DNA of 64,000 nt from an uncultured Lacinutrix sp. (GTDB lineage Bacteria; Bacteroidota; Bacteroidia; Flavobacteriales; Flavobacteriaceae): the NCBI RefSeq assembly GCF_947500605.1, contig NZ_CANMSJ010000005.1, positions 1 through 64,000 on the forward strand. Direction: 5' to 3'. Made by a program: the position numbers and the translations under genes. Positions 25,505 to 34,203 of the stretch are shown here, in pieces (positions within the stretch are counted from its first letter, which is position 1; the number at the start of each line of letters is the position of its first letter). The notes under the pieces are model-generated. The model had not been told where the DNA came from. It ran no database searches and saw only the letters and a program-made list of their open reading frames with translations.

Positions 25505-26752
25505 ATGCAAGCCGAAATAATTACCATTGGAGACGAGATCCTCATTGGGCAAGTAGTAGACACTAATTCGGCGTTTATTGGTAAAGCACTTAATAATATA
25601 GGTGTTTCTGTTTACCAAATAACATCCGTTCAAGACGATAAGCAACACATTTTAAAAGCATTGGCTGAAGCCGAAGAAAATGCAGATATTATTATTGTTA
25701 CAGGAGGATTAGGCCCAACCAAAGACGATATAACAAAACACACCATTTGCGAATATTTTAACGATACTTTAGTTAGAAACGTATCAGTTACAGAAAATAT
25801 TGAAAAACTGTGGCGAGAACATGTAAAGCAACCTATACAACAAGTAAATTTAGATCAAGCATTTGTGCCTTCAACAGCAAAAGTGCTTATGAATTTGGTT
25901 GGTAGTGCGCCAGGTATGTGGATAGAAAAAGGAGATAAGGTATTTATATCAATGCCAGGTGTACCATTCGAAATGAAAGCATTAATGGAAGAAGAAGTAC
26001 TTCCAAGGCTAACCATAAAATACAAACGCCCATTTATTATTCATAGAACATTACTAACCTATGGCATGGGAGAAAGTAGATTAGCGACCAAGATAGAAGC
26101 TTGGGAAGATAATTTACCAAAACATATTAAATTAGCATATTTACCAAATTTAGGAAAAGTAAGACTAAGACTTTCTGGAAAAGGATTTGATGAGCAAGTG
26201 CTAATAGATGAAATAGAAGAGTTGATTAAAGTTGTTTTACCATTAATAGAAGACGTCTTTGTAGGTTTCGAAGAAGATGGAGATATCGAGGTTTTAATAG
26301 GGAAGCAGCTTACTAAAAACAATAAAACTTTAGCAGTTGTAGAAAGTTGCACAGGTGGGAAACTAGCAGAAACGTTTACAGAACATCCAGGAGCATCCTC
26401 TTTTTTTAAAGGCGGAATGATTACTTACGCAACTCAAACAAAAATAGATATTTTAGGCGTTTTGGAGCAAACAATTAAAAAGTATTCGGTTGTAAGTGAA
26501 GAGGTTGCTAAGGAGATGGCAGTGCAATGTAGACTACTATATAAAAGTGACTATGCTATTTCAACAACAGGCACTGCAGGACCAACAAAAGGCGATGCAG
26601 AAGCAGAAGTTGGGACAGTGTTTATTGCATTAGCGACAAAAGAAGGTGTTTTTTGCGAAAAATACGAACTTGGCAATAACCGCACAAGAGTAATAAACAA
26701 GGCGGTTAATAAGGCTTTAGAGCAACTTCAAAAAGAAATTTTTAAAAATTGA
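25505..26752 (+). CDS. cinA: CinA family protein (nicotinamide-nucleotide amidase type)
   Basis: The 415-residue two-domain form is complete. The N-terminal MoCF-like domain has IGDEILIGQVVDTNS and TGGLGPTKDDITK. The C-terminal CinA/PncC-type deamidase domain begins near 275 (LAVVESCTGGKLAETF) and contains STTGTAGPTKGDAEAEVGTV. The family deamidates nicotinamide mononucleotide in NAD recycling. It lies ten bases after the Hpt gene in one likely operon with the FAH gene. The ribosomal-protein genes that follow have their own promoter-like box. Confidence 0.94.
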   Translation: MQAEIITIGDEILIGQVVDTNSAFIGKALNNIGVSVYQITSVQDDKQHILKALAEAEENADIIIVTGGLGPTKDDITKHTICEYFNDTLVRNVSVTENIEKLWREHVKQPIQQVNLDQAFVPSTAKVLMNLVGSAPGMWIEKGDKVFISMPGVPFEMKALMEEEVLPRLTIKYKRPFIIHRTLLTYGMGESRLATKIEAWEDNLPKHIKLAYLPNLGKVRLRLSGKGFDEQVLIDEIEELIKVVLPLIEDVFVGFEEDGDIEVLIGKQLTKNNKTLAVVESCTGGKLAETFTEHPGASSFFKGGMITYATQTKIDILGVLEQTIKKYSVVSEEVAKEMAVQCRLLYKSDYAISTTGTAGPTKGDAEAEVGTVFIALATKEGVFCEKYELGNNRTRVINKAVNKALEQLQKEIFKN

Positions 26753-26763
26753 TAAAAAACAGA

Positions 26764-26793
26764 TTGTGAATACTAAAACATTTCCTATATTTG
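26764..26793 (+). promoter_or_regulatory. Putative promoter of rpmB-rpmG-bL38
   Basis: A TATATTTG -7 box (26786-26793) stands 37 bases before rpmB. A weak -33 match, TTGTG, lies 18-19 bases further upstream. Separate strong transcription of the ribosomal genes fits this. Confidence 0.55.
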
Positions 26794-26830
26794 CACCTCG
26801 AATTTTAATAACAATTTAAAGTTATAAGTA

Positions 26831-27067
26831 ATGTCAAGAGTTTGTGAACTTACAGGAAAGAAAGCAATGGTTGGAAACAACGTGTCGCATGCAAAGAATA
26901 GAACTAAACGTACGTTTGATGCTAATTTAATCAAAAAACGTTTCTTCATACCTGGAGAAGATAAGTGGGTAACTTTAAAAGTTTCTACGTCTGCTTTAAA
27001 AACAATCAATAAGATTGGGATCGTAGCAATGTTAAAAGATGCAAAAGCTAAAGGATTTATAAAATAA
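26831..27067 (+). CDS. rpmB: Ribosomal protein bL28
   Basis: The 78-residue sequence MSRVCELTGKKAMVGNNVSH with NRTKRTFDANL and FFIPGEDKWVTLKVS is typical bL28 of the large subunit. Only one Cys remains, so it is the zinc-free form. It opens the conserved rpmB-rpmG-bL38 cluster. Confidence 0.98.
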   Translation: MSRVCELTGKKAMVGNNVSHAKNRTKRTFDANLIKKRFFIPGEDKWVTLKVSTSALKTINKIGIVAMLKDAKAKGFIK

Positions 27068-27094
27068 TAGCCAAGCTATATAACGAATAAGAAA

Positions 27095-27277
27095 ATGGCA
27101 AAAAGAGGAAACAGAGTACAAGTAATATTAGAGTGCACAGAGCACAAAGAGTCTGGACAACCAGGAACTTCTCGTTATATTACAACTAAGAATAAAAAGA
27201 ACACACCAGATAGAATGGAGATTAAGAAATTTAATCCAATCTTGAAGAAAATGACTGTTCATAAAGAAATTAAATAA
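27095..27277 (+). CDS. rpmG: Ribosomal protein bL33
   Basis: The 60-residue protein matches bL33 ([20 protein letters not shown], then [20 protein letters not shown]). Only one of the zinc-finger Cys residues is left (ECTEH), as in Cys-minus forms. It lies 27 bases after rpmB. Confidence 0.97.
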   Translation: MAKRGNRVQVILECTEHKESGQPGTSRYITTKNKKNTPDRMEIKKFNPILKKMTVHKEIK

Positions 27278-27286
27278 TAAGGAACC

Positions 27287-27439
27287 ATGGCAAAGAAAAC
27301 CGTAGCGTCTTTACAGACATCGTCAAAAAGATTATCAAAAGCAATCAGAATGGAAAAGTCTCCAAAAACAGGAGCCTACATGTTTGTTGAAAAAATCATG
27401 GCACCAGAATTAGTAAGCGATTTCTTAAACAAGAAATAA
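27287..27439 (+). CDS. DUF4295 / ribosomal protein bL38
   Basis: This 50-residue basic protein (MAKKTVASLQTSSKRLSKAI, ending VSDFLNKK) begins nine bases after rpmG. It is the DUF4295 family, found in Bacteroidota next to rpmB and rpmG. As I recall, it was identified as bL38 in the Flavobacterium johnsoniae ribosome structure. High Lys/Ser content and the TGAYMFVEKIMAPELV core fit a small ribosomal protein. It is easy to miss because of its length. Confidence 0.9.
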   Translation: MAKKTVASLQTSSKRLSKAIRMEKSPKTGAYMFVEKIMAPELVSDFLNKK

Positions 27440-27485
27440 GTTTTACCATATAGTATTTTGTTTTTCAAAATACATAATAGTATAC

Positions 27486-27505
27486 ATCCCACGTTATAGT
27501 GGGAT
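27486..27505 (+). other. Small hairpin after the ribosomal cluster
   Basis: ATCCCAC and GTGGGAT form a seven-base stem with a six-base loop. It has no T run and precedes the likely terminator by 15 bases. It may protect the 3' end of the mRNA. Confidence 0.45.
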
Positions 27506-27520
27506 AGATTAAAATATATT

Positions 27521-27555
27521 AGCTGCTCTCTAAAAGAAAGCGGCTTTTACTTTTT
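27521..27555 (+). terminator. Terminator of the rpmB-rpmG-bL38 transcript
   Basis: AGCTGCTCTCT / AGAAAGCGGCT forms an imperfect stem with an AAA loop, followed by TTTACTTTTTA. It is the only terminator-like structure between bL38 and ftsY. Confidence 0.6.
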
Positions 27556-27734
27556 ATATAGTTTTCTCTTCCTCCTTAAAAAGAGTATACAATAAATCTA
27601 GTTTTATAACTAGTGCTTTTAGTATGCTAGAATAAATATCTTCAATAATTCCAAAATATTGCGTTACTTTACAAATATTAATGACAAAGTAGCAGTTTTA
27701 ATAAAAAAGGCTTAACAATTGTTATTATAATTTT

Positions 27735-27812
27735 GGCGTTACCTAAAGGTCGGGCTTTCCACTGTATCTTTTTGCAGAAAAACAAAAAGGATGCCGTTGC
27801 AATCCCTAACGC
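27735..27812 (+). ncRNA. Conserved flavobacterial structured repeat (GGCGTTACC...CCCTAACGC)
   Basis: The element starts GGCGTTACCTAAAGGTCGGG and ends CAATCCCTAACGC, with an inner hairpin ATCTTTTTG / CAAAAAGGAT. I recall very similar sequences repeated in many Flavobacteriaceae intergenic regions, with conserved ends and variable inner loop, which suggests a mobile palindrome or an RNA. It lies about 50 bases before ftsY, inside its presumed leader. Only one copy is in this window. Confidence 0.5.
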
Positions 27813-27864
27813 AGAAATAACGTAGAGTATCAACTTTACTACCCAACAACAAACACAAACAGTA

Positions 27865-28839
27865 ATGAGTTTTTTTAAAAAAATATTCTCTTCAGAAAAA
27901 AAAGAAACCTTAGACAAAGGTTTAGAAAAAACAAGCACAAGTTTTTTAGGTAAACTAAGTAAAGCAGTTGCAGGAAAATCTAAAGTAGATGCAGACGTAT
28001 TAGATAATCTAGAAGAGGTACTTGTCTCTAGTGATGTTGGAGTAAATACAACATTAAAAATAATAACACGTATAGAAGAGCGTGTAGCAAAAGATAAATA
28101 TTTAGGAACAGACGAGCTTAATAAAATCTTAAGAGAAGAAATTGCTGGATTATTAAGTAAAACAAATTCTGGTGAAGACACAGAATATATAATACCTAAA
28201 TTACCACCTCAAGCTAACGGAACAAAAACACCTTATGTATTAATGGTAGTTGGAGTAAACGGAGTAGGTAAAACAACAACAATAGGAAAACTAGCTTACC
28301 AATTTAAAAAGCAAGGTTTAAATATAGTTTTAGGTGCAGCAGATACTTTTAGAGCAGCTGCAATAGATCAATTACAAGTTTGGGCAGATAGAGTAGATGT
28401 GCCAATGGTAAGACAAGATATGGGAAGTGATCCGGCAAGTGTTGCTTTCGATGCTTTAGAGTCTGGAGTTACCCAAAATGCTGATGTTATTATTATTGAT
28501 ACCGCAGGACGTTTACATAATAAGATTAACTTAATGAACGAGTTAACAAAAGTAAAACGTGTTATGCAAAAAGTAATAGGAGATGCACCGCACGATGTTT
28601 TACTTGTTTTAGATGGTTCTACAGGTCAAAATGCATTCGAGCAAGCAAAACAATTTACAGCTGCAACCGAGGTTACATCTTTAGCAGTAACAAAATTAGA
28701 TGGAACAGCAAAAGGAGGAGTAGTTATTGGTATTAGTGATCAATTTCAAATTCCTGTAAAATATATTGGTGTTGGAGAAGGCATTGAAGACTTACAAGTT
28801 TTTAACAAACATGAGTTTGTAGATTCTTTCTTTAAATAA
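27865..28839 (+). CDS. ftsY: Signal recognition particle receptor FtsY
   Basis: FtsY is the membrane-associated GTPase that receives SRP-ribosome complexes for co-translational insertion. The 324-residue protein has only a short basic N-terminus (MSFFKKIFSSEKKE) instead of the long acidic A domain of E. coli. The NG domain follows: VNGVGKTTTIGKLA (G1), ADTFRAAAIDQLQVW, DTAGRLHNKINL, TKLDGTAKGG and the end helix QVFNKHEFVDSFFK. The ATG at 27865 is supported by the amphipathic N-terminal helix. It has its own terminator. Confidence 0.96.
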   Translation: MSFFKKIFSSEKKETLDKGLEKTSTSFLGKLSKAVAGKSKVDADVLDNLEEVLVSSDVGVNTTLKIITRIEERVAKDKYLGTDELNKILREEIAGLLSKTNSGEDTEYIIPKLPPQANGTKTPYVLMVVGVNGVGKTTTIGKLAYQFKKQGLNIVLGAADTFRAAAIDQLQVWADRVDVPMVRQDMGSDPASVAFDALESGVTQNADVIIIDTAGRLHNKINLMNELTKVKRVMQKVIGDAPHDVLLVLDGSTGQNAFEQAKQFTAATEVTSLAVTKLDGTAKGGVVIGISDQFQIPVKYIGVGEGIEDLQVFNKHEFVDSFFK

Positions 28840-28849
28840 TAAATAAATT

Positions 28850-28872
28850 CCTGCGAGAGCAGGTTTTTTTTT
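28850..28872 (+). terminator. Intrinsic terminator of ftsY
   Basis: CCTGC GAGA GCAGG followed by eight T lies ten bases after the ftsY stop. The stem resembles the ATTCCTGC...GCAGGAAT palindromes found elsewhere in the window and may derive from one. Confidence 0.85.
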
Positions 28873-28919
28873 GATTAAAATTTACTTGTAAAAAGGTGTT
28901 ATTCTTTTAATGAGTTCAA

Positions 28920-29996
28920 TTAATCTATTAGTAAATTAATTTTCTCCCATAAATCATTATCAAAAATTGAGAGTGCAAAATTTGAATTATCTGCTGCTTC
29001 TCCCATTCTTACAATAACTAAATCTTTACTGGGTACAACGTATATTTTTTGATCGTTCTTTCCTAGAGCAGCAAACATATCGCTAGGAGCGTTGGGAATT
29101 AATTCTCCATTAAATTCAAACTGACTTTGTGGTAAATGGTAGCTGTTTTTTCCGTTTAGCCACCATAAATAACCATAAGCTTTATTAATGTCTTGAGATG
29201 TGGAAGTTGCTTCATTTATAAAGTTTTCAGGAATAATTTGAGACGTTTCCCATTTTCCATTTACAGACATTAATAAACCAAAACGCGCCATACTTCTTGT
29301 ATTACTCCAATATACACTTAAGTCGCTAAAAGGAATCCAAACTCCTGACATACCAATTTTATCTCTAAGCTTTGTATTGAAATAATTAGACCAACTTTGG
29401 TTACTTGCTATTGCAATTACATCTTGCATTTTTACAAAAACATTATGGTAAGACCATCTTTGTCCAGCATCTTCAAGATATTGTAAATTTTCTGGTAAAA
29501 CCGAATCACCCAAGCTATCATCAAGACCTGTTGTCATGGACAATAAATTTTCACAAGTTATTAATTGTTCTTTTGCTATTGAAGCGCTCGTCCACCCGGT
29601 ACCTAAATAATCAGATACTTTATTGTTAATGTTTATTAGGTTTTCGTCTTGGGCAATTCCAGAAATGGCTGTTGTTAGTGTTTTTCCTGCACTTGCCCAA
29701 TACCAGTTAGATTCAACATCATGATTATTAAAATAGTTTTCTATAACAATTTTACCATTGTGAAGCACAATAAAACCTTTGGTGTTTTTTTCTTCTAAAT
29801 AATCTAAAAGTGGTTGTAATTGGCTTTCATTCCAATTTATACTATTTATAGATTTTGTTTCCCAGTTAGTACCGTCAATTGGTGGAAAATAAACAGATTC
29901 TATTTCTGTAACATCTTCAATTACTGTTTCATTAGTGCTACAATTACTAAATAATAAAAAGATTACTAAATAAAATGACGGTATTAAAACTTTCAT
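28920..29996 (-). CDS. Serine hydrolase, beta-lactamase class C family (lipoprotein)
   Basis: The 358-residue protein has a lipoprotein-like signal ending at Cys19 (LLFSNCST). The catalytic SxxK is Ser102-Ala-Gly-Lys105 in YWASAGKTLTTAISG, and the second motif is Tyr-x-Asn in RWSYHNVFV. Such proteins are exported penicillin-binding-protein-like esterases or peptidases; true beta-lactamase activity is rare among them. It interrupts the plus-strand ftsY-rimO run and is probably transcribed alone. Confidence 0.88.
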   Translation of the reverse strand: MKVLIPSFYLVIFLLFSNCSTNETVIEDVTEIESVYFPPIDGTNWETKSINSINWNESQLQPLLDYLEEKNTKGFIVLHNGKIVIENYFNNHDVESNWYWASAGKTLTTAISGIAQDENLININNKVSDYLGTGWTSASIAKEQLITCENLLSMTTGLDDSLGDSVLPENLQYLEDAGQRWSYHNVFVKMQDVIAIASNQSWSNYFNTKLRDKIGMSGVWIPFSDLSVYWSNTRSMARFGLLMSVNGKWETSQIIPENFINEATSTSQDINKAYGYLWWLNGKNSYHLPQSQFEFNGELIPNAPSDMFAALGKNDQKIYVVPSKDLVIVRMGEAADNSNFALSIFDNDLWEKINLLID

Positions 29997-30078
29997 GGAC
30001 AGTGGTTTTGTAATTAGACTATAAAGAAAACAAAAAGTTTAATAGTTCACTATTAATCATATATCTTAAATCATTGCG

Positions 30079-30086
30079 TATATTTG
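30079..30086 (+). promoter_or_regulatory. Putative -7 box (TATATTTG) of rimO
   Basis: TATATTTG lies 17 bases before the rimO start codon, so the leader would be only about a dozen bases. No clear -33 TTTG is present. Confidence 0.5.
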
Positions 30087-30103
30087 CAGTCCAAAATTAA
30101 GAT

Positions 30104-31411
30104 ATGCGTACTAAGTCACTTAAGAAGAACAAAATCAATGTAATAACACTAGGTTGTAGTAAAAATGTTTACGACAGCGAAGTGTTAATGGGACAACTTA
30201 AAGCCAGCGGCAAAGATGTTGTACATGAAGAAGAAGGTAATATTGTTGTGATTAATACTTGTGGTTTTATTAATAATGCCAAAGAAGAGAGTGTTAACAC
30301 GATCTTAGAGTACATGCAGAAAAAAGAAGATGGAGATGTAGACAAAGTATTTGTTACTGGTTGTCTTTCTGAAAGATACAAGCCAGACTTACAAGAACAA
30401 ATTCCTAATGTAGATCAGTATTTTGGAACTACAGAGTTACCAGGTTTATTAAAAGCTTTAGGTGCAGATTATAAACACGAACTAATAGGTGAGCGTTTAA
30501 CAACAACACCTAAAAATTATGCGTATTTAAAAATTGCTGAAGGTTGCGACAGACCTTGTAGTTTTTGTGCTATACCATTAATGCGTGGAAAACATAAAAG
30601 TACACCTATCGAGAATTTAGTTATCGAGGCCGAGAAACTTGCTGCAAACGGTGTTAAGGAATTAATACTTATTGCTCAAGATTTAACATATTACGGATTA
30701 GATATCTACAAAAAAAGAAACTTAGCCGAGCTACTTGAAAACTTAGTAAAAGTAGAAGGTATCGAGTGGATTCGTTTACATTATGCATTCCCAACAGGTT
30801 TCCCTATGGATGTGCTTGATATAATGAATCGTGAGCCTAAGATTTGTAACTATTTAGATATACCATTACAACATATTAGCGATTCAATATTAAAAAGTAT
30901 GCGTCGTGGTACTACAAAAGAAAAAACGACGAAGTTGCTTAAAGAATTTAGAGCAGCAGTTCCAGATATGACCATTAGAACAACATTAATTGTTGGTTAT
31001 CCAGGAGAAACTCAAGAGGATTTTGAAGAGCTTAGAGAATGGGTTCGCGAGATGCGTTTTGAGCGTTTAGGTTGTTTTACTTACTCTCATGAAGAAAATA
31101 CACACGCCTTTAATTTAGTAGACGATGTGCCTCAAGAAGTTAAGCAGGACCGTGCTAATGAAATTATGGAAATTCAATCTCAAATTTCTTGGGAGTTAAA
31201 TCAAGAAAAAATTGGTCAAGAATTTAAAGTAATTATTGATAGAAAAGAAGGTGAATATTTTATTGGTAGAACAGAGTTCGATTCTCCAGATGTAGATAAC
31301 GAAGTCCTAATTAATGCTACTACTACCTATTTAAAAACAGGAGAGTATACAACAGTAAAAGTTACTGAAGCAGCAGATTTCGATTTATACGCAGAACCAA
31401 TTACTAAATAG
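30104..31411 (+). CDS. rimO: Ribosomal protein S12 methylthiotransferase RimO
   Basis: RimO is a radical-SAM enzyme that methylthiolates an aspartate of ribosomal protein uS12. The 435-residue sequence has the N-terminal MTTase domain with cluster ligands Cys18, Cys53 and Cys87 (LGCSKN, NTCGF, TGCLSER). The radical-SAM motif is Cys148-x3-Cys152-x2-Cys155 in GCDRPCSFCAIP, and a C-terminal TRAM domain follows (EFKVIIDRKEGEYFIGRTE). The motif CSKNVYDSE and the short TRAM region favour RimO over MiaB. Confidence 0.96.
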   Translation: MRTKSLKKNKINVITLGCSKNVYDSEVLMGQLKASGKDVVHEEEGNIVVINTCGFINNAKEESVNTILEYMQKKEDGDVDKVFVTGCLSERYKPDLQEQIPNVDQYFGTTELPGLLKALGADYKHELIGERLTTTPKNYAYLKIAEGCDRPCSFCAIPLMRGKHKSTPIENLVIEAEKLAANGVKELILIAQDLTYYGLDIYKKRNLAELLENLVKVEGIEWIRLHYAFPTGFPMDVLDIMNREPKICNYLDIPLQHISDSILKSMRRGTTKEKTTKLLKEFRAAVPDMTIRTTLIVGYPGETQEDFEELREWVREMRFERLGCFTYSHEENTHAFNLVDDVPQEVKQDRANEIMEIQSQISWELNQEKIGQEFKVIIDRKEGEYFIGRTEFDSPDVDNEVLINATTTYLKTGEYTTVKVTEAADFDLYAEPITK

Positions 31412-31434
31412 AAAATTAATTTTTAATAATAATT

Positions 31435-31857
31435 TTACAATTGCGCTAAAGCAGTGTAAGCATCTATACTAGAGAAATTAGCTTCTTGAGAGAATACGTT
31501 GTACTCTAATATCTCAATAACTTTCATAAGCTTATTAAAGTCTTTCTTTTTGTATATATGCATTAAGCTATCATCTGCTTTAAAATACATTTGGGTAGTG
31601 TTTGTCTTTATATCGTTTCCGAAGAAAAACAAAATTTCATTTTTCTTTGGTTTAAAATAACGATAGTCTGCAGTAATGTCTCCATCTTTTAAATAATAAA
31701 TTTTAAGATTTATTTTTTCAGTTTCAACATCATTTTGAATATTTAATTCTGTGGGATGTAGCTTATAACGGGTAACTTGTAATAAGTTGTTGTTATTGTT
31801 TTGAGCTGAAATAAAAAATGACACAAAAAGGAATGCGAGTATAAGGGAATACTTCAT
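31435..31857 (-). CDS. Small exported protein of unknown function
   Basis: I do not recognise a family. The 140-residue product has a clear signal peptide (MKYSLILAFLFVSFFISAQ) and an Asn-rich mature start. The body is mixed alpha/beta (EKINLKIYYLKDGDITADYR, KNEILFFFGND). It has no Cys. It is probably periplasmic or outer-membrane associated and is transcribed convergent to rimO. Confidence 0.75.
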   Translation of the reverse strand: MKYSLILAFLFVSFFISAQNNNNNLLQVTRYKLHPTELNIQNDVETEKINLKIYYLKDGDITADYRYFKPKKNEILFFFGNDIKTNTTQMYFKADDSLMHIYKKKDFNKLMKVIEILEYNVFSQEANFSSIDAYTALAQL

Positions 31858-32043
31858 TTAAGGGATAATGTTAAGGGTTGCTATTAATCTCTGTCAAGAA
31901 AGCAATAATTTTTGAAATACTCAAGCAAATTGGTAAAAAATCGTAAAAATATTTATCAAATTGATTATTGGTGTTTACTCGTTAGTATTTAATAGTTGCT
32001 AATCTCTAACTTTTCGAGTAATTTTAAATTCAAAATAAAAAAT

Positions 32044-32598
32044 ATGGCATTAACAGAATCTAATAGTTTCGAAAACGGAACACTTGCACCTCAATTTTCT
32101 TTACAAGATGTTGTAACAGGTAAGTTGGTAAACCTCCACGAGCTTAAAGGAGATAAAGGAACTGTAATAATGTTTATATGTAATCACTGCCCATTTGTAG
32201 TACATGTAAACACACAATTGGTAAAAGTGGCTAACTATTACATGTCTAAAGGTATTGGGTTTGTGGCAATAAGTAGTAATGATGCCGATAGTTATCCTCA
32301 AGACAGACCAGAACTAATGAAACAGGTTGCTACAAATTTAAAATATCCTTTTCCTTATTTATACGACGAAACTCAAGAGGTGGCCAAAACATATGATGCC
32401 GCTTGTACTCCAGATTTTTATGTGTTTGATGCTAATTTAAAAGCAACATATCATGGACAATTAGATAATTCTAGACCTGGAAATGGTATTGCTGTAACTG
32501 GAGATGCATTAAGAAAAGCTATAGATGCTGTATTAAATAATGAAGCACCCTTAGAAAATCAAAAGCCAAGTATAGGTTGTAATATTAAGTGGAAGTAA
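32044..32598 (+). CDS. Thioredoxin-like peroxiredoxin family protein
   Basis: The start at MALTESNSFENGTLAPQFSL was chosen because the 16 residues upstream in frame look non-coding. The 184-residue protein is of the AhpC/TSA type: LHELKGDKGTVIMFICNHCP with Cys46-Asn-His-Cys49 at the redox position, YPFPYLYDETQEVAKTYDAA, and the cis-Pro segment CTPDFYVFDANLKATYHGQ. It is predicted cytoplasmic and probably reduces peroxides or protein disulfides. The CNHC form replaces the usual single peroxidatic Cys. Confidence 0.88.
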   Translation: MALTESNSFENGTLAPQFSLQDVVTGKLVNLHELKGDKGTVIMFICNHCPFVVHVNTQLVKVANYYMSKGIGFVAISSNDADSYPQDRPELMKQVATNLKYPFPYLYDETQEVAKTYDAACTPDFYVFDANLKATYHGQLDNSRPGNGIAVTGDALRKAIDAVLNNEAPLENQKPSIGCNIKWK

Positions 32599-32605
32599 TA
32601 TTAGT

Positions 32606-33094
32606 TTATAGTGCTTTTGTTATTTCCTTTTTATAAATTTTGGTGTAGCGTTCTCCAAAAGTATCTATAATAGTGGCCATTGCAAAATGAATCATTAAAG
32701 CTGTTAAAATTCCAAAAGTTATAGATTTTATATCTGTTTTAGACAAAACAATAGCTAAAACTAAGAAAAGTGTAGCGTAAGTACATTTTAGAATAAAGAA
32801 GAGTTTTAAGTTTCTTTCTACTATTATTTTATCTTTTTCAAGGTAGTCTTTAGGCGATTCTTGATACGCTTCTAGTTTACTATGTACCTTGTTCGCATTG
32901 TTTACCAGAAAGTATCCTGTAATAAACATGCCAGCTTCTATAGCGCCAAGTATAAGCATGGTAATAGCAAACACCTTAAATTGAGGTTTAGATATTAAAA
33001 AGAATATTCCTAAAGAAATAGAAAATAGACCAAAAATCCCTGTACTTAAGCCTAACAAGCGTTCGCTTTGCAAATAATGAGATACAAATTCCAT
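32606..33094 (-). CDS. Four-helix integral membrane protein of unknown function
   Basis: The 162-residue protein has hydrophobic segments near 14-35, 40-62, 98-117 and 125-147. A soluble charged loop (VHSKLEAYQESPKDYLEKDK) lies between the second and third. I do not recognise a family. It is transcribed convergent to the peroxiredoxin gene with a seven-base gap. Confidence 0.75.
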   Translation of the reverse strand: MEFVSHYLQSERLLGLSTGIFGLFSISLGIFFLISKPQFKVFAITMLILGAIEAGMFITGYFLVNNANKVHSKLEAYQESPKDYLEKDKIIVERNLKLFFILKCTYATLFLVLAIVLSKTDIKSITFGILTALMIHFAMATIIDTFGERYTKIYKKEITKAL

Positions 33095-33269
33095 AGTTAT
33101 TAAGTTTTATTTTTTTTGATTGTATTTTACTGTTACGAAGTTAGTTATTTGCTAATTGTTTTATTTTTTGCAAGTAAACATTTTTAAAAATATGTAATGC
33201 ATAATTTTGTGAAAAATTGAATATATCATTTACATATTCTCTATTTTTACACTCTAAAAATTACAGATA

Positions 33270-34202
33270 ATGCAACAAACAACAAATACAATATTAATGA
33301 TTCGTCCAGTTCATTTTAGAATGAACGAACAAACAGCAATTAATAATTACTTTCAAGAAGACTTAGATATTAAAAATGCTGATATTAATGCAAAAGCACA
33401 AGAAGAATTTGATGCTTATGTAGAAAAATTAAGAGCTGTAGGAATTAATGTAATTGTTGAAGAAGATGATAAGTTGTTGGATACTCCAGATTCAATTTTT
33501 CCTAACAATTGGGTAAGTTTTCATGAGAATGGAAATGTAGGTTTATATCCTATGTTTGCAGAAAACAGAAGAAAAGAGCGTCGTGAAGAAATATTTACAC
33601 GTTTAGAAAAAGAAGGTTTTAAGATTAATAATATAGTAGATTATACAGCTGCAGAAACCGAAGGTGTCTTTTTAGAAGGAACCGGTAGTTTACTTTTAGA
33701 TCGTGTAAATGATAAAGCCTATTGCGCATTATCTCCTAGAGCAGACGAAGGTTTGTTTATAGAATTCTGCGAAGATTTTGAGTATACACCAGTTGTTTTT
33801 ACAGCATTTCAAACGGTAGATGGTAAACGTATGCCAATTTATCATACAAATGTAGTGATGTGTTTAGCAGAAACATTTGCTGTGATTTGTTTAGATACTA
33901 TAGACGATAAAAAAGAACGCAAAAGCGTAATTAAAAGTCTTAAAGAAGATGGTAAAGAGATAATTAATATTACCGAAGATCAAGTTGCCAATTTTGCTGG
34001 TAACATGTTACAAGTAAAAGGAAAAGACGATAAGTTATATTTAATAATGAGTCAAGCAGCTTTCGATTCTTTATCAGCAGAGCAAATAAAAGCAATAGAA
34101 AAGCATTGTGATATATTGTCTAGTTCTTTAGAGACAATAGAAACTTGTGGAGGAGGAAGTGCACGCTGTATGATGGCAGAGGTGTTTTTACCAAAAGGGT
34201 AG
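33270..34202 (+). CDS. ctlX: Citrulline utilization hydrolase CtlX type / arginine deiminase-related
   Basis: The 310-residue protein belongs to the guanidine-modifying (amidinotransferase) superfamily. It has LMIRPVHFRMNEQTAINNYF at the start, the substrate-binding segment DSIFPNNWVSFHENGNVGLYPM, an acidic GVFLEGTGSLLLDR, His in PIYHTNVVMCL, and catalytic Cys300 in TCGGGSARCMMAEVF. The CtlX group is proposed to act in citrulline use. Its neighbours give no arginine pathway, and it converges with the sensor kinase gene with one base between the stops. Confidence 0.88.
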   Translation: MQQTTNTILMIRPVHFRMNEQTAINNYFQEDLDIKNADINAKAQEEFDAYVEKLRAVGINVIVEEDDKLLDTPDSIFPNNWVSFHENGNVGLYPMFAENRRKERREEIFTRLEKEGFKINNIVDYTAAETEGVFLEGTGSLLLDRVNDKAYCALSPRADEGLFIEFCEDFEYTPVVFTAFQTVDGKRMPIYHTNVVMCLAETFAVICLDTIDDKKERKSVIKSLKEDGKEIINITEDQVANFAGNMLQVKGKDDKLYLIMSQAAFDSLSAEQIKAIEKHCDILSSSLETIETCGGGSARCMMAEVFLPKG

Positions 34203-34203
34203 T

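Noticed and set aside
27735-27812. Possible tRNA gene
   Set aside because: The GGCGTT...AACGC ends suggest an acceptor stem, but no anticodon arm, T-loop (GTTCGANNC) or proper spacing can be found.
27678-28181. A 167-codon minus-strand frame across the ftsY start
   Set aside because: It is antisense to the FtsY N-terminus and to the structured repeat; no family features.
28850-28872. GTCATTCC-type repeat after ftsY
   Set aside because: Only the CCTGC...GCAGG core is shared; with eight T following, it is best read as a normal terminator.
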